Positions 25,593-33,344 of a stretch of DNA of 42,965 nucleotides are shown here, piece by piece; the stretch's first letter is position 1; each line of letters begins with the position of its first letter. A program made the position numbers and the translations under genes. Source of the DNA: a bacterium (GTDB lineage: Bacteria; Bdellovibrionota_C; UBA2361; SZUA-149; JAGRAN01); assembly GCA_030431555.1 (NCBI GenBank), contig JAUIIP010000003.1:1-42965 (forward strand), written 5' to 3'. Below the pieces are notes generated by a model. It had not been told where the DNA came from. It made no database searches and worked only from the letters and a program-made list of their open reading frames with translations.

Positions 25593-26021
25593 ATGCTTAG
25601 GTTGATTGTAATCGCTGCTTACATCTCAGTCGGTCTCAATCCGCTCAATATGGGAGCGCTGACCACTCAGCAGCCTGTTCTAGACATTGAGTTTTCGCAG
25701 CAGAGCACTCTCGAAATTGGCGCACCGGTCGTTCTGTCCGGAAAAGCAATCGGCAAAGTCGTTTCAGTTAATTTGCAAAGCACTTCTTCGAAGAAAGGTT
25801 TTTCGGCAACAGTCGCAATCGAATCCGTTCACCGAGGCCTGGTGCGCGAGGGAACATTCGCACTTATTACGTCTCCTCTTCCTGCTTACGATAAACCTCG
25901 AGAAAACGTCGTCGAATTATTTGTACCGAAGCAAGAGTCTGCCCCGGCACTCAAAGACGGCAAAAAGCTCAAAGGCTTCGCATCATTCAAAGAGTTCTGG
26001 ACAGCCCCAAGCGCCAGCTAA
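25593..26021 (+). CDS. Stand-alone MCE/MlaD-like single-domain protein
   Basis: The 142-residue protein has a short hydrophobic N-terminus (a possible signal or anchor, about 1-25) and one domain of about 100 residues. The motif IGAPVVLSGKAIGKVVSVN matches the start of MCE domains (G-x-x-V-x-x-x-G-x-x-V-G-x-V), the lipid-binding beta-barrel of MlaD. The end of the domain is less clear and it lacks the long C-terminal helix of classical MCE proteins. It may bind lipids in the periplasm or pair with another transporter; the mla operon lies 4 kb away. It is divergent from the GspE-like gene. Confidence 0.55.
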   Translation: MLRLIVIAAYISVGLNPLNMGALTTQQPVLDIEFSQQSTLEIGAPVVLSGKAIGKVVSVNLQSTSSKKGFSATVAIESVHRGLVREGTFALITSPLPAYDKPRENVVELFVPKQESAPALKDGKKLKGFASFKEFWTAPSAS

Positions 26022-26139
26022 CTCCAATTTAGCTTCCAGCACCTGCGGGCTACACTTGGCCCGAGATCAATCATAACAACCTTGTAAGCGTGCTCTGAGG
26101 GGTTCGCATGGCATAAGGCTCTGGTATTTAAGGCTATTT

Positions 26140-26466
26140 ATGGCAGATCTCGATTCAAACAAGCGTCAGCAGCTTGGACTCACCCGATGCAGCGATGAGT
26201 CGGAGCTGGAAATCGGCAAAAGCTACCCTCTTTTGGGGATAATAACTGAAGTGTTCACTCGCTCGGGCGGAAAAACATTCATCAAGATTAACGACAATAT
26301 CACCGCAAGAATATTCCCAAAATCAGCTGACGACGACTTGGAGACTTTGCGTGAACATGCGTTCGAGACTGCGATTTTTAATTGTCGAGTCTTAAGCAAA
26401 ACCCCAACAATTCTGGTAGAATGTGATTCTATCATCTTCGGCGATCATCCTGCGTATCACGCTTAG
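26140..26466 (+). CDS. Small hypothetical protein, possibly OB-fold-like
   Basis: The 108-residue soluble protein is not recognised. AAGG lies a few bases before the ATG. A central beta-rich stretch (LLGIITEVFTRSGGKTFIKINDNITARIF, about residues 31-59) followed by ETAIFNCRVLSKTPTILVECDSI resembles an OB-fold strand order, but this is a weak inference. It lies between the MCE-like gene and lepB. A 7-bp inverted repeat (CTTAGGC/GCCTAAG, 26462-26483) spans the stop codon. Confidence 0.6.
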   Translation: MADLDSNKRQQLGLTRCSDESELEIGKSYPLLGIITEVFTRSGGKTFIKINDNITARIFPKSADDDLETLREHAFETAIFNCRVLSKTPTILVECDSIIFGDHPAYHA

Positions 26467-26483
26467 GCATTGCGTGGCCTAAG
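26462..26483 (+). other. Hairpin spanning the stop codon of the 108-residue gene
   Basis: CTTAGGC (26462-26468, containing the TAG stop) and GCCTAAG (26477-26483) are perfectly complementary with an 8-base loop. No U-run follows, so it is not a normal intrinsic terminator. Confidence 0.4.
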
Positions 26484-26606
26484 ATTAATCGTGGACTTAG
26501 CCGATGAACTCTCTAGAGACGTGAATTTTACGGCGTCTGGAGCGTTCCAACCTGAGTGCGAATAGCTTACAGTAGTGTAGAGGCTCAGCTATTTTCGGGA
26601 ATTTTC

Positions 26607-27296
26607 ATGAAGGGATCTAACGGCATGACAGCTGGCGCTCAGCGCACAGGCGACAAAGAACGGGACCGCAGGAACGACTGGCATAGAAACGCTGCTCCAC
26701 CGTCCCAATGGGGTGAATTTTTTAGTTTGGCCCGCAGTATCGCGATCTTCCTAGGTATCGCGTTTATGCTTCGCGCAAGCGTTGTAGAGGCGTTCAAGAT
26801 TCCATCTTCTTCGATGGAGCCCACGCTGCAGATTGGCGACCATATTCTCGTAAACAAACTAAGTTACGGCTTTAGACTTCCGTTAGTAAAGGAATCGCTA
26901 AAAATCTTTAGGGAACCGCATCGCGGCGACGTTGTTGTATTTACTTTGCCCGATGACTCCTCCACTCCCGAGATCGACGAATCAGACACAAACATCATCA
27001 AGCGCGTAATGGGTCTGCCCGGCGATGTATTAGAACTGCGGGGGATGAATTTATACATCAACGGCAAGTTGTTTCAGGATTCCCATGCTATTTGGCTCGA
27101 GAGCGGCAGGCGAGACTTCGGTCCCGTCGTGGTCCCTCCAGGGAAAGTCCTGCTGTTGGGAGACAATCGCGACTACTCGAAAGACTCGCGCTATTGGAAC
27201 GATCCATTTCTCGACATTCACCGCATTAAGGGCAAAGCGTTCTTCATCTATTGGTCTTGGCACTCGTTTAGACGCATTTTTAACGTTATCGACTAA
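26607..27296 (+). CDS. lepB: Signal peptidase I
   Basis: The enzyme cleaves signal peptides on the periplasmic side of the inner membrane with a Ser-Lys dyad. Hydrophobic segment at about 43-60; catalytic serine in PSSSMEPTL (Ser69), binding strand IGDHILVNK, general-base lysine in NIIKRVMGLPGD (Lys132), and the conserved LLGDNRDYSKDSRYW. The track starts at a GTG (26556); a start at 26607 (GGGA upstream) or 26625 (AGGGA upstream) is more likely. It is about 230 residues, near the family minimum, with one membrane segment visible. It starts a tight operon: ygfZ begins 14 bases after the stop. Confidence 0.94.
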   Translation: MKGSNGMTAGAQRTGDKERDRRNDWHRNAAPPSQWGEFFSLARSIAIFLGIAFMLRASVVEAFKIPSSSMEPTLQIGDHILVNKLSYGFRLPLVKESLKIFREPHRGDVVVFTLPDDSSTPEIDESDTNIIKRVMGLPGDVLELRGMNLYINGKLFQDSHAIWLESGRRDFGPVVVPPGKVLLLGDNRDYSKDSRYWNDPFLDIHRIKGKAFFIYWSWHSFRRIFNVID

Positions 27297-27310
27297 GCTC
27301 TCAGACCCCA

Positions 27311-28201
27311 ATGACCTCTCAATTTGATTTGTACAAGGCAATCAACGCCGAGTCCGGTGTCGGCTATTACGTTTACCCTGAAGCTGTGGTCATCCGTGTA
27401 AGTGGGCCTGACGCCGCTCGTTACCTGCAAGGCCGTATAACTCAGGACATTAAAAACCTGCAGGACGGTGCGTGCGCCGAAAGCCTGCTGCTCTCACCTC
27501 AAGGCAAGATTCAAGGCATCTTCACTGTTATAAAAAGCGCAGACTGTTTCTTTCTGGCAGCTCGGCGGGCCTACCCAGGTGCGGAAGAGCTCATTAAATC
27601 ATTGCTGCAGTTTAAAGTGGCCGATCAGCTCGAGGCGGAGGTCGTCCCGTGGTCACTTCTGGCGCTAGTCGGGCCCGGGCGGCCGGAAACTGCGAACCGC
27701 CTCGCCGCAGAGTCGGAGTACCTCTGCGCCGCCTCAGAGATACTTTGCGAAACGAGCCGTCTCGAGCAGCTTAAAGCGAAGCTCGAAGCCGACTCTGTTA
27801 AGCAATGCAGCCCGGAAGTATTCGAGATGTTTCGGATTGATGCCGGGATGCCTCTCGCGGGGATAGATATTAGCGAAAAAAATGCCGCACCGGATTTGGA
27901 ACTGGCCCCTCTCGTTAGCTTCAAGAAAGGCTGTTATACCGGCCAGGAAGTCGTTGAGATGTCGATAGCTAGAGGCAAACCAAACAAGCAGCTGGTCAAT
28001 CTCAGAGGTTCTGCCTCTGAGATTCCGCAGACTCCTGCGCAGCTTACGGTGCCGACGGACGGCTCCCGCGCCGGAAGTCTGACCAGCGCAGCACTCTATC
28101 CGAACGAGCCGACTCTGCGCGGCCTTGGATTTGTTAAAAGCTCGGCTCTTTCCTCACCTGAGCTAAGCGCCGGAGCGCTTAGCTTGAGCATTTCGCAGTG
28201 A
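27311..28201 (+). CDS. ygfZ: Folate-binding protein YgfZ (GcvT-like iron-sulfur cluster repair factor)
   Basis: The 296-residue protein has the YgfZ signature KGCYTGQE (206-213), which carries the conserved cysteine, in an aminomethyltransferase-like fold (the N-terminal part VIRVSGPDAARYLQGRITQD corresponds to the GcvT entry). YgfZ binds tetrahydrofolate and is needed for maturation or repair of some iron-sulfur enzymes. It lies between lepB and hemW; its stop TGA overlaps the hemW GTG by four bases, so it is co-translated with a radical-SAM enzyme of the haem/iron-sulfur sphere. Confidence 0.93.
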   Translation: MTSQFDLYKAINAESGVGYYVYPEAVVIRVSGPDAARYLQGRITQDIKNLQDGACAESLLLSPQGKIQGIFTVIKSADCFFLAARRAYPGAEELIKSLLQFKVADQLEAEVVPWSLLALVGPGRPETANRLAAESEYLCAASEILCETSRLEQLKAKLEADSVKQCSPEVFEMFRIDAGMPLAGIDISEKNAAPDLELAPLVSFKKGCYTGQEVVEMSIARGKPNKQLVNLRGSASEIPQTPAQLTVPTDGSRAGSLTSAALYPNEPTLRGLGFVKSSALSSPELSAGALSLSISQ

Positions 28202-29427
28202 AACGGCAGGCGGCAGTTTATTTTCACTATCCGTACTGCATAAAAAAGTGCCCGTATTGCGACTTCAACTCCTATGGACTCGACCACAAACGCGCTGCTC
28301 CGAACGGCGCATCGCGAAGCATTGAGGACTTGGAGCAGGAATACGTATCAGCGCTGCTTGCGGACCTTAGCTCGCAAATCGAACGTGCCAATCTGACATC
28401 GCAGATCTGCACCAGCGTATTCTTCGGGGGAGGCACGCCTTCGCTGATGAGTCCAGGCTCGGTTGAGGTGATTCTTAAACGGTTATTTTCTTTAATGCAG
28501 CCTTCACCTGAAATCGAAATTACGCTCGAAGCTAACCCTGGAACAATCCAGGAGACGCTTGGAGCCGACAAGCTCCGTGATTTTCGCAGTGCGGGAGTCA
28601 ACCGAATCAGCATGGGTGTGCAAAGTTTCCAACCGAAGAAGCTGAAATTTCTTGGGAGAATTCACTCAGCCAACGACAGCCTGGAGGCCGTTGAAAATAT
28701 CCGCAGCGCCGGATTCGAGAACTTTAATCTCGACCTGATGTTCGGTGCTGCAGGCGAGACCCTCGACGAATGGTTAAGCGATCTGAATTCTGCCTGTCTG
28801 CTTGAGCCGCAGCACATCTCGATGTACGGGCTGACGATTGAGCCGGGAACGGAGTTCGCTGTGCGCAGCTCCCGAGGCGCAAAGCTTAAGGTCGGCGAAG
28901 AGCGGGAATCTCAGATGTATCGTGCCGGAACTGAACTCCTGGCCGATGAAAACTACGGCCGATATGAGATTTCGAACTTTGCTCAGCCGGGCAAAAGCTG
29001 CAAACACAACCTCAGCTATTGGACGCGCCGCGAGTATTTGGGCGTCGGAGCCGGAGCTCATGGATTTATACAGACCGGCGCCTGGGGCCAGCGGCTTTAC
29101 AATGCTCCCGCACCGCACGACTACATTAAACGGATTAATATTTCGAGCGACGCGGTGATTCGCCGGGAAGATCTCAGCAAAGAACAGGCGCAGATAGAAT
29201 TCTTTATGCTGAATTTGCGCAAGACGGAGGGCTTTGAGGCGGACGATTACTCGATGCTTTTTGGCGAAGAAATGCCCACAGCGGTTCAAGCCGTTCTCGA
29301 TCAACTCTCTAACGCAGGGATGATTGCGCTGCAGGACGAGCATGTTCAGCTCAGTCAAGAGGGGTTCTTGTTTGCCGATTCTGTATTCGAAGAAATCACT
29401 TTGAGTCTGGAATCTGCCGGGCCCTAA
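28198..29427 (+). CDS. hemW: Radical-SAM haem chaperone HemW (HemN-like)
   Basis: The 409-residue protein starts at a GTG overlapping the ygfZ stop. The radical-SAM CX3CX2C motif is at Cys14, Cys18 and Cys21 (YCIKKCPYC) preceded by YFHYPY, then the SAM-binding segment FFGGGTPSLM, SMGVQSF and the HemW-type C-terminal region with YGLTIEPGTEF and CKHNLSYWTRREYLGVGAGAHGF. HemW proteins are often annotated as oxygen-independent coproporphyrinogen oxidase but act as haem chaperones; which activity applies here cannot be decided from sequence. It ends with a four-base tail-to-tail overlap with mlaC. Confidence 0.93.
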   Translation: MKRQAAVYFHYPYCIKKCPYCDFNSYGLDHKRAAPNGASRSIEDLEQEYVSALLADLSSQIERANLTSQICTSVFFGGGTPSLMSPGSVEVILKRLFSLMQPSPEIEITLEANPGTIQETLGADKLRDFRSAGVNRISMGVQSFQPKKLKFLGRIHSANDSLEAVENIRSAGFENFNLDLMFGAAGETLDEWLSDLNSACLLEPQHISMYGLTIEPGTEFAVRSSRGAKLKVGEERESQMYRAGTELLADENYGRYEISNFAQPGKSCKHNLSYWTRREYLGVGAGAHGFIQTGAWGQRLYNAPAPHDYIKRINISSDAVIRREDLSKEQAQIEFFMLNLRKTEGFEADDYSMLFGEEMPTAVQAVLDQLSNAGMIALQDEHVQLSQEGFLFADSVFEEITLSLESAGP

Positions 29428-30047
29428 GCCTCGGAAGCCGTCTTTTCGCGCAGCATCTCAAGCAAGCCGTCGAACTCTTTTCTGCGAATTATCGACGAGA
29501 AATCCTCGCGATAGTTGCTGACTAAGCTGATGTTTTCAATCACCACGTCGTAAACACGCCAATCAGAGCCGTAGTCCCGCAGGCGGTAGCTTATCGGATA
29601 TTTCTGGCCGTCCTTGGTCACGAGCGTCTTAACAATCGCCCGCTTACCTTTCACCTTCTCACCGATAAATTCAACTGAGCTGCTTTCGATTTCTTTAATG
29701 CGATTGAGGTAGGTTCTGGATAGGAGCTTCGAAAAAAGCTGCACAAACTCTTCTTGCTGCTTTTCGTTTCCGACCTTCCAGTTCTTGCCGAGACACGCTC
29801 GAGACATGTCTTTGAAATTGAATACCGGGAAAATAATTTCTTCGAGCTTGGGAGTAAGCGAATCTTCCGCCTTTCCGCCGGCCTCTTTTACGGTCTCGCG
29901 CACTTTGTCGATTGTCGACACTACGCGCTTCGCAGCAGCACCCTCAGGCGTACGCTCAGCCAAGACCGAGCTCGGCAGCAGAAATAGACAGCTTAAGAAT
30001 GCTGCCCAGAGCAATGAGAACCGGCTTTTACAAGAAATTGCGTGCAT
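29424..30047 (-). CDS. mlaC: MlaC/Ttg2D-family periplasmic phospholipid-binding protein
   Basis: The track begins at 30059, but the ATG at 30047 has GGAG about 7 bases upstream and gives a clean signal peptide (MHAISCKSRFSLLWAAFLSCLFLLPSSVLA, cleavage near residue 30). The 207-residue protein has the MlaC segments FPVFNFKDMSRACLGKNWKVG, EFVQLFSKLLSRTYLNRI and SYRLRDYGSDWRVYDVVIENISLVSNYREDF. MlaC ferries phospholipids between the inner-membrane MlaFEDB complex and the outer membrane. It is last in the rlmE-mlaE-mlaF-mlaD-mlaC operon. No mlaA or mlaB is in the window. Confidence 0.9.
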   Translation of the reverse strand: MHAISCKSRFSLLWAAFLSCLFLLPSSVLAERTPEGAAAKRVVSTIDKVRETVKEAGGKAEDSLTPKLEEIIFPVFNFKDMSRACLGKNWKVGNEKQQEEFVQLFSKLLSRTYLNRIKEIESSSVEFIGEKVKGKRAIVKTLVTKDGQKYPISYRLRDYGSDWRVYDVVIENISLVSNYREDFSSIIRRKEFDGLLEMLREKTASEA

Positions 30048-30109
30048 TTGAGTCTCCATGGGAATTTGACGCTATCGGACGAAGATTCTTCAAGTTCATG
30101 CTGAAAAAA

Positions 30110-30619
30110 TCAGCTTTCTTCGCCGCTGTCTAAGGAATGAATGAACTTACCGATTACCTCTTCAAACTCGACCACAGATTCTGTCATAAAAATCTCTCCA
30201 CCCGGCTGGACCAGCTTCTCCGAGCCTCCGGGGATAATTTTCACGTAGCGGTCGCCGATTATGCCTTTGGTTCTGATTGCAGCCGAATCATCGTCGCGAA
30301 TCGGAACGGATTTAAGTACCTTCATTTTAACCTTGGCTGAGGTTTCCGTAAGGCTGATCGACTCAACTTCGCCAATTGGAACTCCAGCCAATTCGACTGA
30401 AGCGCCGTCCTGCAGCCCGGATATATTATCGAACTCAGCAGTGACGTGATAATAGTTGGCGTCGAAAAGTGACATACCGGCGATATTAATCGAGAGATAG
30501 CCGAAGGCGGTGCAGCCTACCAATGCAAACAAGCCCACGAAGAACTCCACAGTGAATGTCTTCGGCGGCGGCGTGAACTGCTTCACATCGTTGTCGTTAT
30601 TAGCTTTCTGCTCTGCCAA
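30110..30619 (-). CDS. mlaD: MlaD, MCE-domain lipid transport protein
   Basis: The 169-residue protein has one membrane helix (about 22-45) anchoring it to the inner membrane, then an MCE domain with YHVTAEFDNISGLQDGASVELAGVPIGEVESI. A conserved GIIGDRYVKIIPGGSE segment closes the barrel. MlaD forms a hexameric ring through which lipids pass to or from MlaC. It is slightly shorter than E. coli MlaD. It lies 23 bases after mlaF and 62 bases before mlaC. Confidence 0.93.
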   Translation of the reverse strand: MAEQKANNDNDVKQFTPPPKTFTVEFFVGLFALVGCTAFGYLSINIAGMSLFDANYYHVTAEFDNISGLQDGASVELAGVPIGEVESISLTETSAKVKMKVLKSVPIRDDDSAAIRTKGIIGDRYVKIIPGGSEKLVQPGGEIFMTESVVEFEEVIGKFIHSLDSGEES

Positions 30620-30642
30620 GCCAAACTCCTTAGCGTTTAATG

Positions 30643-31392
30643 CTAGCCGACCTTGATCGGTCCTTCGATTTCACCACGAGTAAACTGCTGAACGATCGGA
30701 TTATCGGACTGTTGAAATTCCTCAACCTCAGCATCAATTACAACCTTTCCTTTGTATAGCATTGCAACTCTTTCGCACACCTGAAAAACCTCAGGGATTT
30801 CGTGGCTTATTACAATGCCCGTAAAACCCAAATGCTCTTGGGTTTCCGCAATCAATTCATATATTTCCTGACCAACTTGAGGGTCAAGACCGGTATTCGG
30901 TTCGTCAAACAGCAGAATGTCGGGGTCGGCGACAAGCGCTCGCGCGATACCTACTCGTTTGCGCATTCCAATAGAGACCTGCCCCGGAAGACGGTCTGCA
31001 TACTCGAGCATGCCGACCTCCTTCAGCCGTCTCGCCGTGCGCTCAACTATCTCGCTTTCCTTTAGCTGTTTGCGGTAGCGCAGCGGAAACGCCGCATTTT
31101 CAAATAGAGTAAGCGAGTCGAACAAAGCCGCGGCTTGAAACAAGACTCCCATGCGGCTGCAAATATCTAGGCGCTCTTTAACGTTCTTAGCGGCCGTCAT
31201 TGACTCTTCGCCGATCAACACTTCCCCGCTGTCAGCAAGCAGCAGGCCGGTTATAATCTTCAATAGTACACTCTTGCCGGTTCCGCTGGGACCAACGATT
31301 GCAGTAGTTTTCCCCTCTTCAATGTCGAGGTTGACCCCGTCGAGTACTACCTGCTCACCAAAGCTCTTGGAGAGATTTCGAATTCTAATCAC
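30643..31392 (-). CDS. mlaF: MlaF, ATP-binding subunit of the Mla lipid transporter
   Basis: The 249-residue ABC ATPase powers the MlaE permease. Walker A is GPSGTGKS (34-41), the Q-loop Gln86 sits in MGVLFQAAALF, Walker B is ILLFDEP (159-165, Glu164) with a GLDP D-loop, and the H-loop is VISHE. The signature motif reads VSIGM (139-143) where most relatives have LSGGM: the first glycine of the signature pair is isoleucine. Its ATG overlaps the mlaE stop by four bases. The remaining elements are intact, so activity is likely. Confidence 0.94.
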   Translation of the reverse strand: MIRIRNLSKSFGEQVVLDGVNLDIEEGKTTAIVGPSGTGKSVLLKIITGLLLADSGEVLIGEESMTAAKNVKERLDICSRMGVLFQAAALFDSLTLFENAAFPLRYRKQLKESEIVERTARRLKEVGMLEYADRLPGQVSIGMRKRVGIARALVADPDILLFDEPNTGLDPQVGQEIYELIAETQEHLGFTGIVISHEIPEVFQVCERVAMLYKGKVVIDAEVEEFQQSDNPIVQQFTRGEIEGPIKVG

Positions 31393-32186
31393 AGAAAAAC
31401 CTGAGTCAGGATTGAAGTCAGGAAGTAATCGAGGACTAAAATTACGACGGACGCGGTTACGACAGCACTGGTAGTCGCTCGGTTAACGCCGACAGCGCCA
31501 AAGCCGCAGGTCCAGCCCTTGTAACAGGCGATCCAAGAAATGCAGAGCCCAAACATGATTGACTTAACCAGACCGGACATTACGTCGATCTTTTCGACTG
31601 CAAGCACCATTTGGGCCCAGAAAGTGCCGGACGAAAGGTCCAGCGTGTAAACGCCGACGAAATAGCCGCCTAGAATTCCGACTATGTCGAAGAGTGCGGT
31701 CAGAAGCGGAACTGAAATAATGCCGGCAATGATTCGCGGGACCATCAAATAGCGCAGTGGGTCGACCGCCATCGAGCGCAGCGCGTCAACCTGCTCAGTG
31801 ATTTTCATGATGCCAAGCTCAGCGGTCATGGCCGAGCCCGCACGTCCGTTGACCATTAAAGCAGTCAATACAGGCCCGAGTTCACGAATTAAGCTCAAGG
31901 CAACAGCCGGACCCGAAAAGGCGGTAGCGCCAAATTTAGATAATGTGTATTCGCTCTGAACAGCTAGGACAGCTCCGGTAAAAACAGCGACCAGTCCTAC
32001 CACTGCCACGGACTGAACTCCGATACTATACAGCTGCTGCACAATCAACGATGGGCGAAAAGGCGGAGTAACGCAGCGATACAATACTTTGAACAGGAAA
32101 ATCCAAATTGCACCGAAAGAACCGAATCCGTTAAGGATAGTTCGTCCTGTTCGCTCGGTGGCAGTCACTAAGTACTGTACTGGCAT
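31389..32186 (-). CDS. mlaE: MlaE, permease subunit of the Mla lipid transporter
   Basis: The 265-residue protein has about five hydrophobic segments and the MlaE/YrbE signatures: LIRELGPVLTALMVNGRAGSAMTAELGIMKITEQVDAL in the middle and a C-terminal region with WIACYKGWTCGFGAVGVNRATTSAVV. The N-terminal part (about 1-55) includes an amphipathic stretch and one extra helix, as in MlaE. It lies 10 bases downstream of rlmE and overlaps mlaF by four bases. Confidence 0.94.
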   Translation of the reverse strand: MPVQYLVTATERTGRTILNGFGSFGAIWIFLFKVLYRCVTPPFRPSLIVQQLYSIGVQSVAVVGLVAVFTGAVLAVQSEYTLSKFGATAFSGPAVALSLIRELGPVLTALMVNGRAGSAMTAELGIMKITEQVDALRSMAVDPLRYLMVPRIIAGIISVPLLTALFDIVGILGGYFVGVYTLDLSSGTFWAQMVLAVEKIDVMSGLVKSIMFGLCISWIACYKGWTCGFGAVGVNRATTSAVVTASVVILVLDYFLTSILTQVFL

Positions 32187-32196
32187 AATGTCTTTC

Positions 32197-32835
32197 CTAA
32201 GACGTTTCTTCCTGCTCCGGCGAAAAACCTTTGCAAACTATATAGAGCTCCCGCGAAGTCTTTCTTGACGATTTGGGATGCACGCGATCAATTCGCTTAT
32301 AGCTGGAGCGCAGGGACTTAATAAGTTCTTCGGTGTCGTTCGAAGGAAACAATTTCGCCAGCATAACTCCACCTGGGCGAAGCAGCGAACGACATACGTC
32401 CTGCGCCATTTCGACAAGCTCGACCGAGACTGCAATATCGCGGTCACGTATTCCGCTCAGCTTGGGGCTCATATCCGACAAGACTACGTCGTATTTACCC
32501 TCAGCTTTTTCAACGAGCAGCTGCCGAACAGCTTCGGAAGTTATATCACCTTGAATTGTCACTGGAACAGCTGACCCGGCTCCCAGCTCCGCGGCACTAA
32601 ACGGAGCAATTGGCTCAAGATCTACCCCCAAAGCCCTGCCGCTTGCGCCGACCATCGAAGCCGCCACCTGCAGCCATCCACCGGGAGCGGCCCCTAAGTC
32701 GAGGACAGCAGCACCCTTCTTCAATACAGATGCTTTCTGGTTTATTTCTATAAGTTTGTATGCCGCTCTAGAACGGTAGCCCGCTTTCTTGGCAGCCTTA
32801 TATAAGTGGTCTTTTCTATTGTATTTTCCGGGCAT
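32197..32835 (-). CDS. rlmE: 23S rRNA 2'-O-methyltransferase RlmE (FtsJ/RrmJ)
   Basis: The 212-residue protein methylates U2552 of 23S rRNA using SAM. It has the N-terminal YKAAKKAGYRSRAAYKLIEI helix, the SAM motif VLDLGAAPGGWLQVA, DVVLSDMSPKLSG (catalytic Asp) and LAKLFPS followed by SRKTSRELYIVCKGF; these hold the K-D-K-E tetrad of the RrmJ family. It is the first gene of the mla operon, an arrangement not standard in E. coli. Its ATG overlaps a consensus-like -10 box on the same strand, and there is no Shine-Dalgarno. Confidence 0.93.
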   Translation of the reverse strand: MPGKYNRKDHLYKAAKKAGYRSRAAYKLIEINQKASVLKKGAAVLDLGAAPGGWLQVAASMVGASGRALGVDLEPIAPFSAAELGAGSAVPVTIQGDITSEAVRQLLVEKAEGKYDVVLSDMSPKLSGIRDRDIAVSVELVEMAQDVCRSLLRPGGVMLAKLFPSNDTEELIKSLRSSYKRIDRVHPKSSRKTSRELYIVCKGFSPEQEETS

Positions 32836-32863
32836 TATATAAGTTAAGCGCAGAAAGTTTCAA
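32834..32863 (-). promoter_or_regulatory. Sigma-70-type promoter overlapping the rlmE start codon
   Basis: On the minus strand TTGAAA (32863-32858) and TATAAT (32839-32834) are separated by 18 bases. The last two bases of the -10 are the first two of the rlmE ATG. If used, transcription would start a few codons inside the predicted gene. Confidence 0.4.
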
Positions 32864-32871
32864 AAAACTTC

Positions 32872-32900
32872 TTGACCCTTTTCTATTCTTTTTCTATACA
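32872..32900 (+). promoter_or_regulatory. Sigma-70-type promoter for the 83-residue gene
   Basis: TTGACC (32872-32877) and TATACA (32895-32900) are spaced by exactly 17 bases, close to consensus. The predicted start lies near 32907, about 60 bases before the ATG at 32968, leaving room for a leader that contains AATGTG/CACATT (32911-32935). Confidence 0.65.
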
Positions 32901-32967
32901 AGTATCATCGAATGTGACGGCAGTTTCGACACATTTACTCTCACGATAACTTCTTGAGGTAAAGGCT

Positions 32968-33219
32968 ATGACACCGCTTAGTATTCTATTTGCAGACCCC
33001 CTCGCAGCCCTTGAGACCAGCGCCCTACTTCTAGGCTTGGCCTGCCTATCTATCCAAATAGTCAGCTCACCTGAAGAAGACTGCGACACTGAGCGCGAGG
33101 AAAACCCAGATCTAGAACCTGAGACCAAGCAGCGTTTACTTGCAATGTTCGAAGTCGGAACAGCGATTTCAATGCCCAAGCGCTGTTTACAGGGGCAGCA
33201 AGTCGTTCGGCTGCACTGA
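32968..33219 (+). CDS. Small hypothetical protein in an insulated transcription unit
   Basis: This 83-residue protein is unrecognised. It has a hydrophobic N-terminal stretch (about 13-31, ALETSALLLGLACLSIQIV) that could be a membrane helix, then an acidic segment (EEDCDTEREENPDLEPE) and a helical C-terminus. GAGG lies 8 bases before the ATG. A consensus-like promoter lies 68-96 bases upstream and a 13-bp-stem intrinsic terminator follows 50 bases after the stop, so it is a stand-alone unit. This supports it being expressed; a regulatory RNA overlapping a short ORF is the main alternative. Confidence 0.6.
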   Translation: MTPLSILFADPLAALETSALLLGLACLSIQIVSSPEEDCDTEREENPDLEPETKQRLLAMFEVGTAISMPKRCLQGQQVVRLH

Positions 33220-33270
33220 TTTACAACTCCTTAGCTTGCTGAAAACAAACCAATCTTCCTCCCATCTTTG

Positions 33271-33309
33271 CCGCGGTTCGATGAGCTGCATCGAACCGCG
33301 GTTTCTTTT
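33271..33309 (+). terminator. Strong intrinsic terminator after the 83-residue gene
   Basis: CCGCGGTTCGATG (33271-33283) and CATCGAACCGCGG (33289-33301) form a perfect 13-bp stem with a 5-base loop, followed by TTTCTTTT. It ends one base before the putative uvrD -35 element. Confidence 0.92.
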
Positions 33310-33335
33310 GCACGTGCCCAAGCTCTTGTTATAAA
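33308..33335 (+). promoter_or_regulatory. Putative promoter of the UvrD-like helicase gene
   Basis: TTGCAC (33308-33313) and TATAAA (33330-33335) are 16 bases apart. The expected transcription start (about 33342) is only a few bases before the ATG at 33345, which lacks a Shine-Dalgarno, so the mRNA would be almost leaderless. Confidence 0.5.
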
Positions 33336-33344
33336 GCTCTCTAA

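Noticed and set aside
28774-29358. Minus-strand ORF of 194 residues inside hemW
   Set aside because: The hemW frame carries conserved motifs throughout; this is an antisense shadow.
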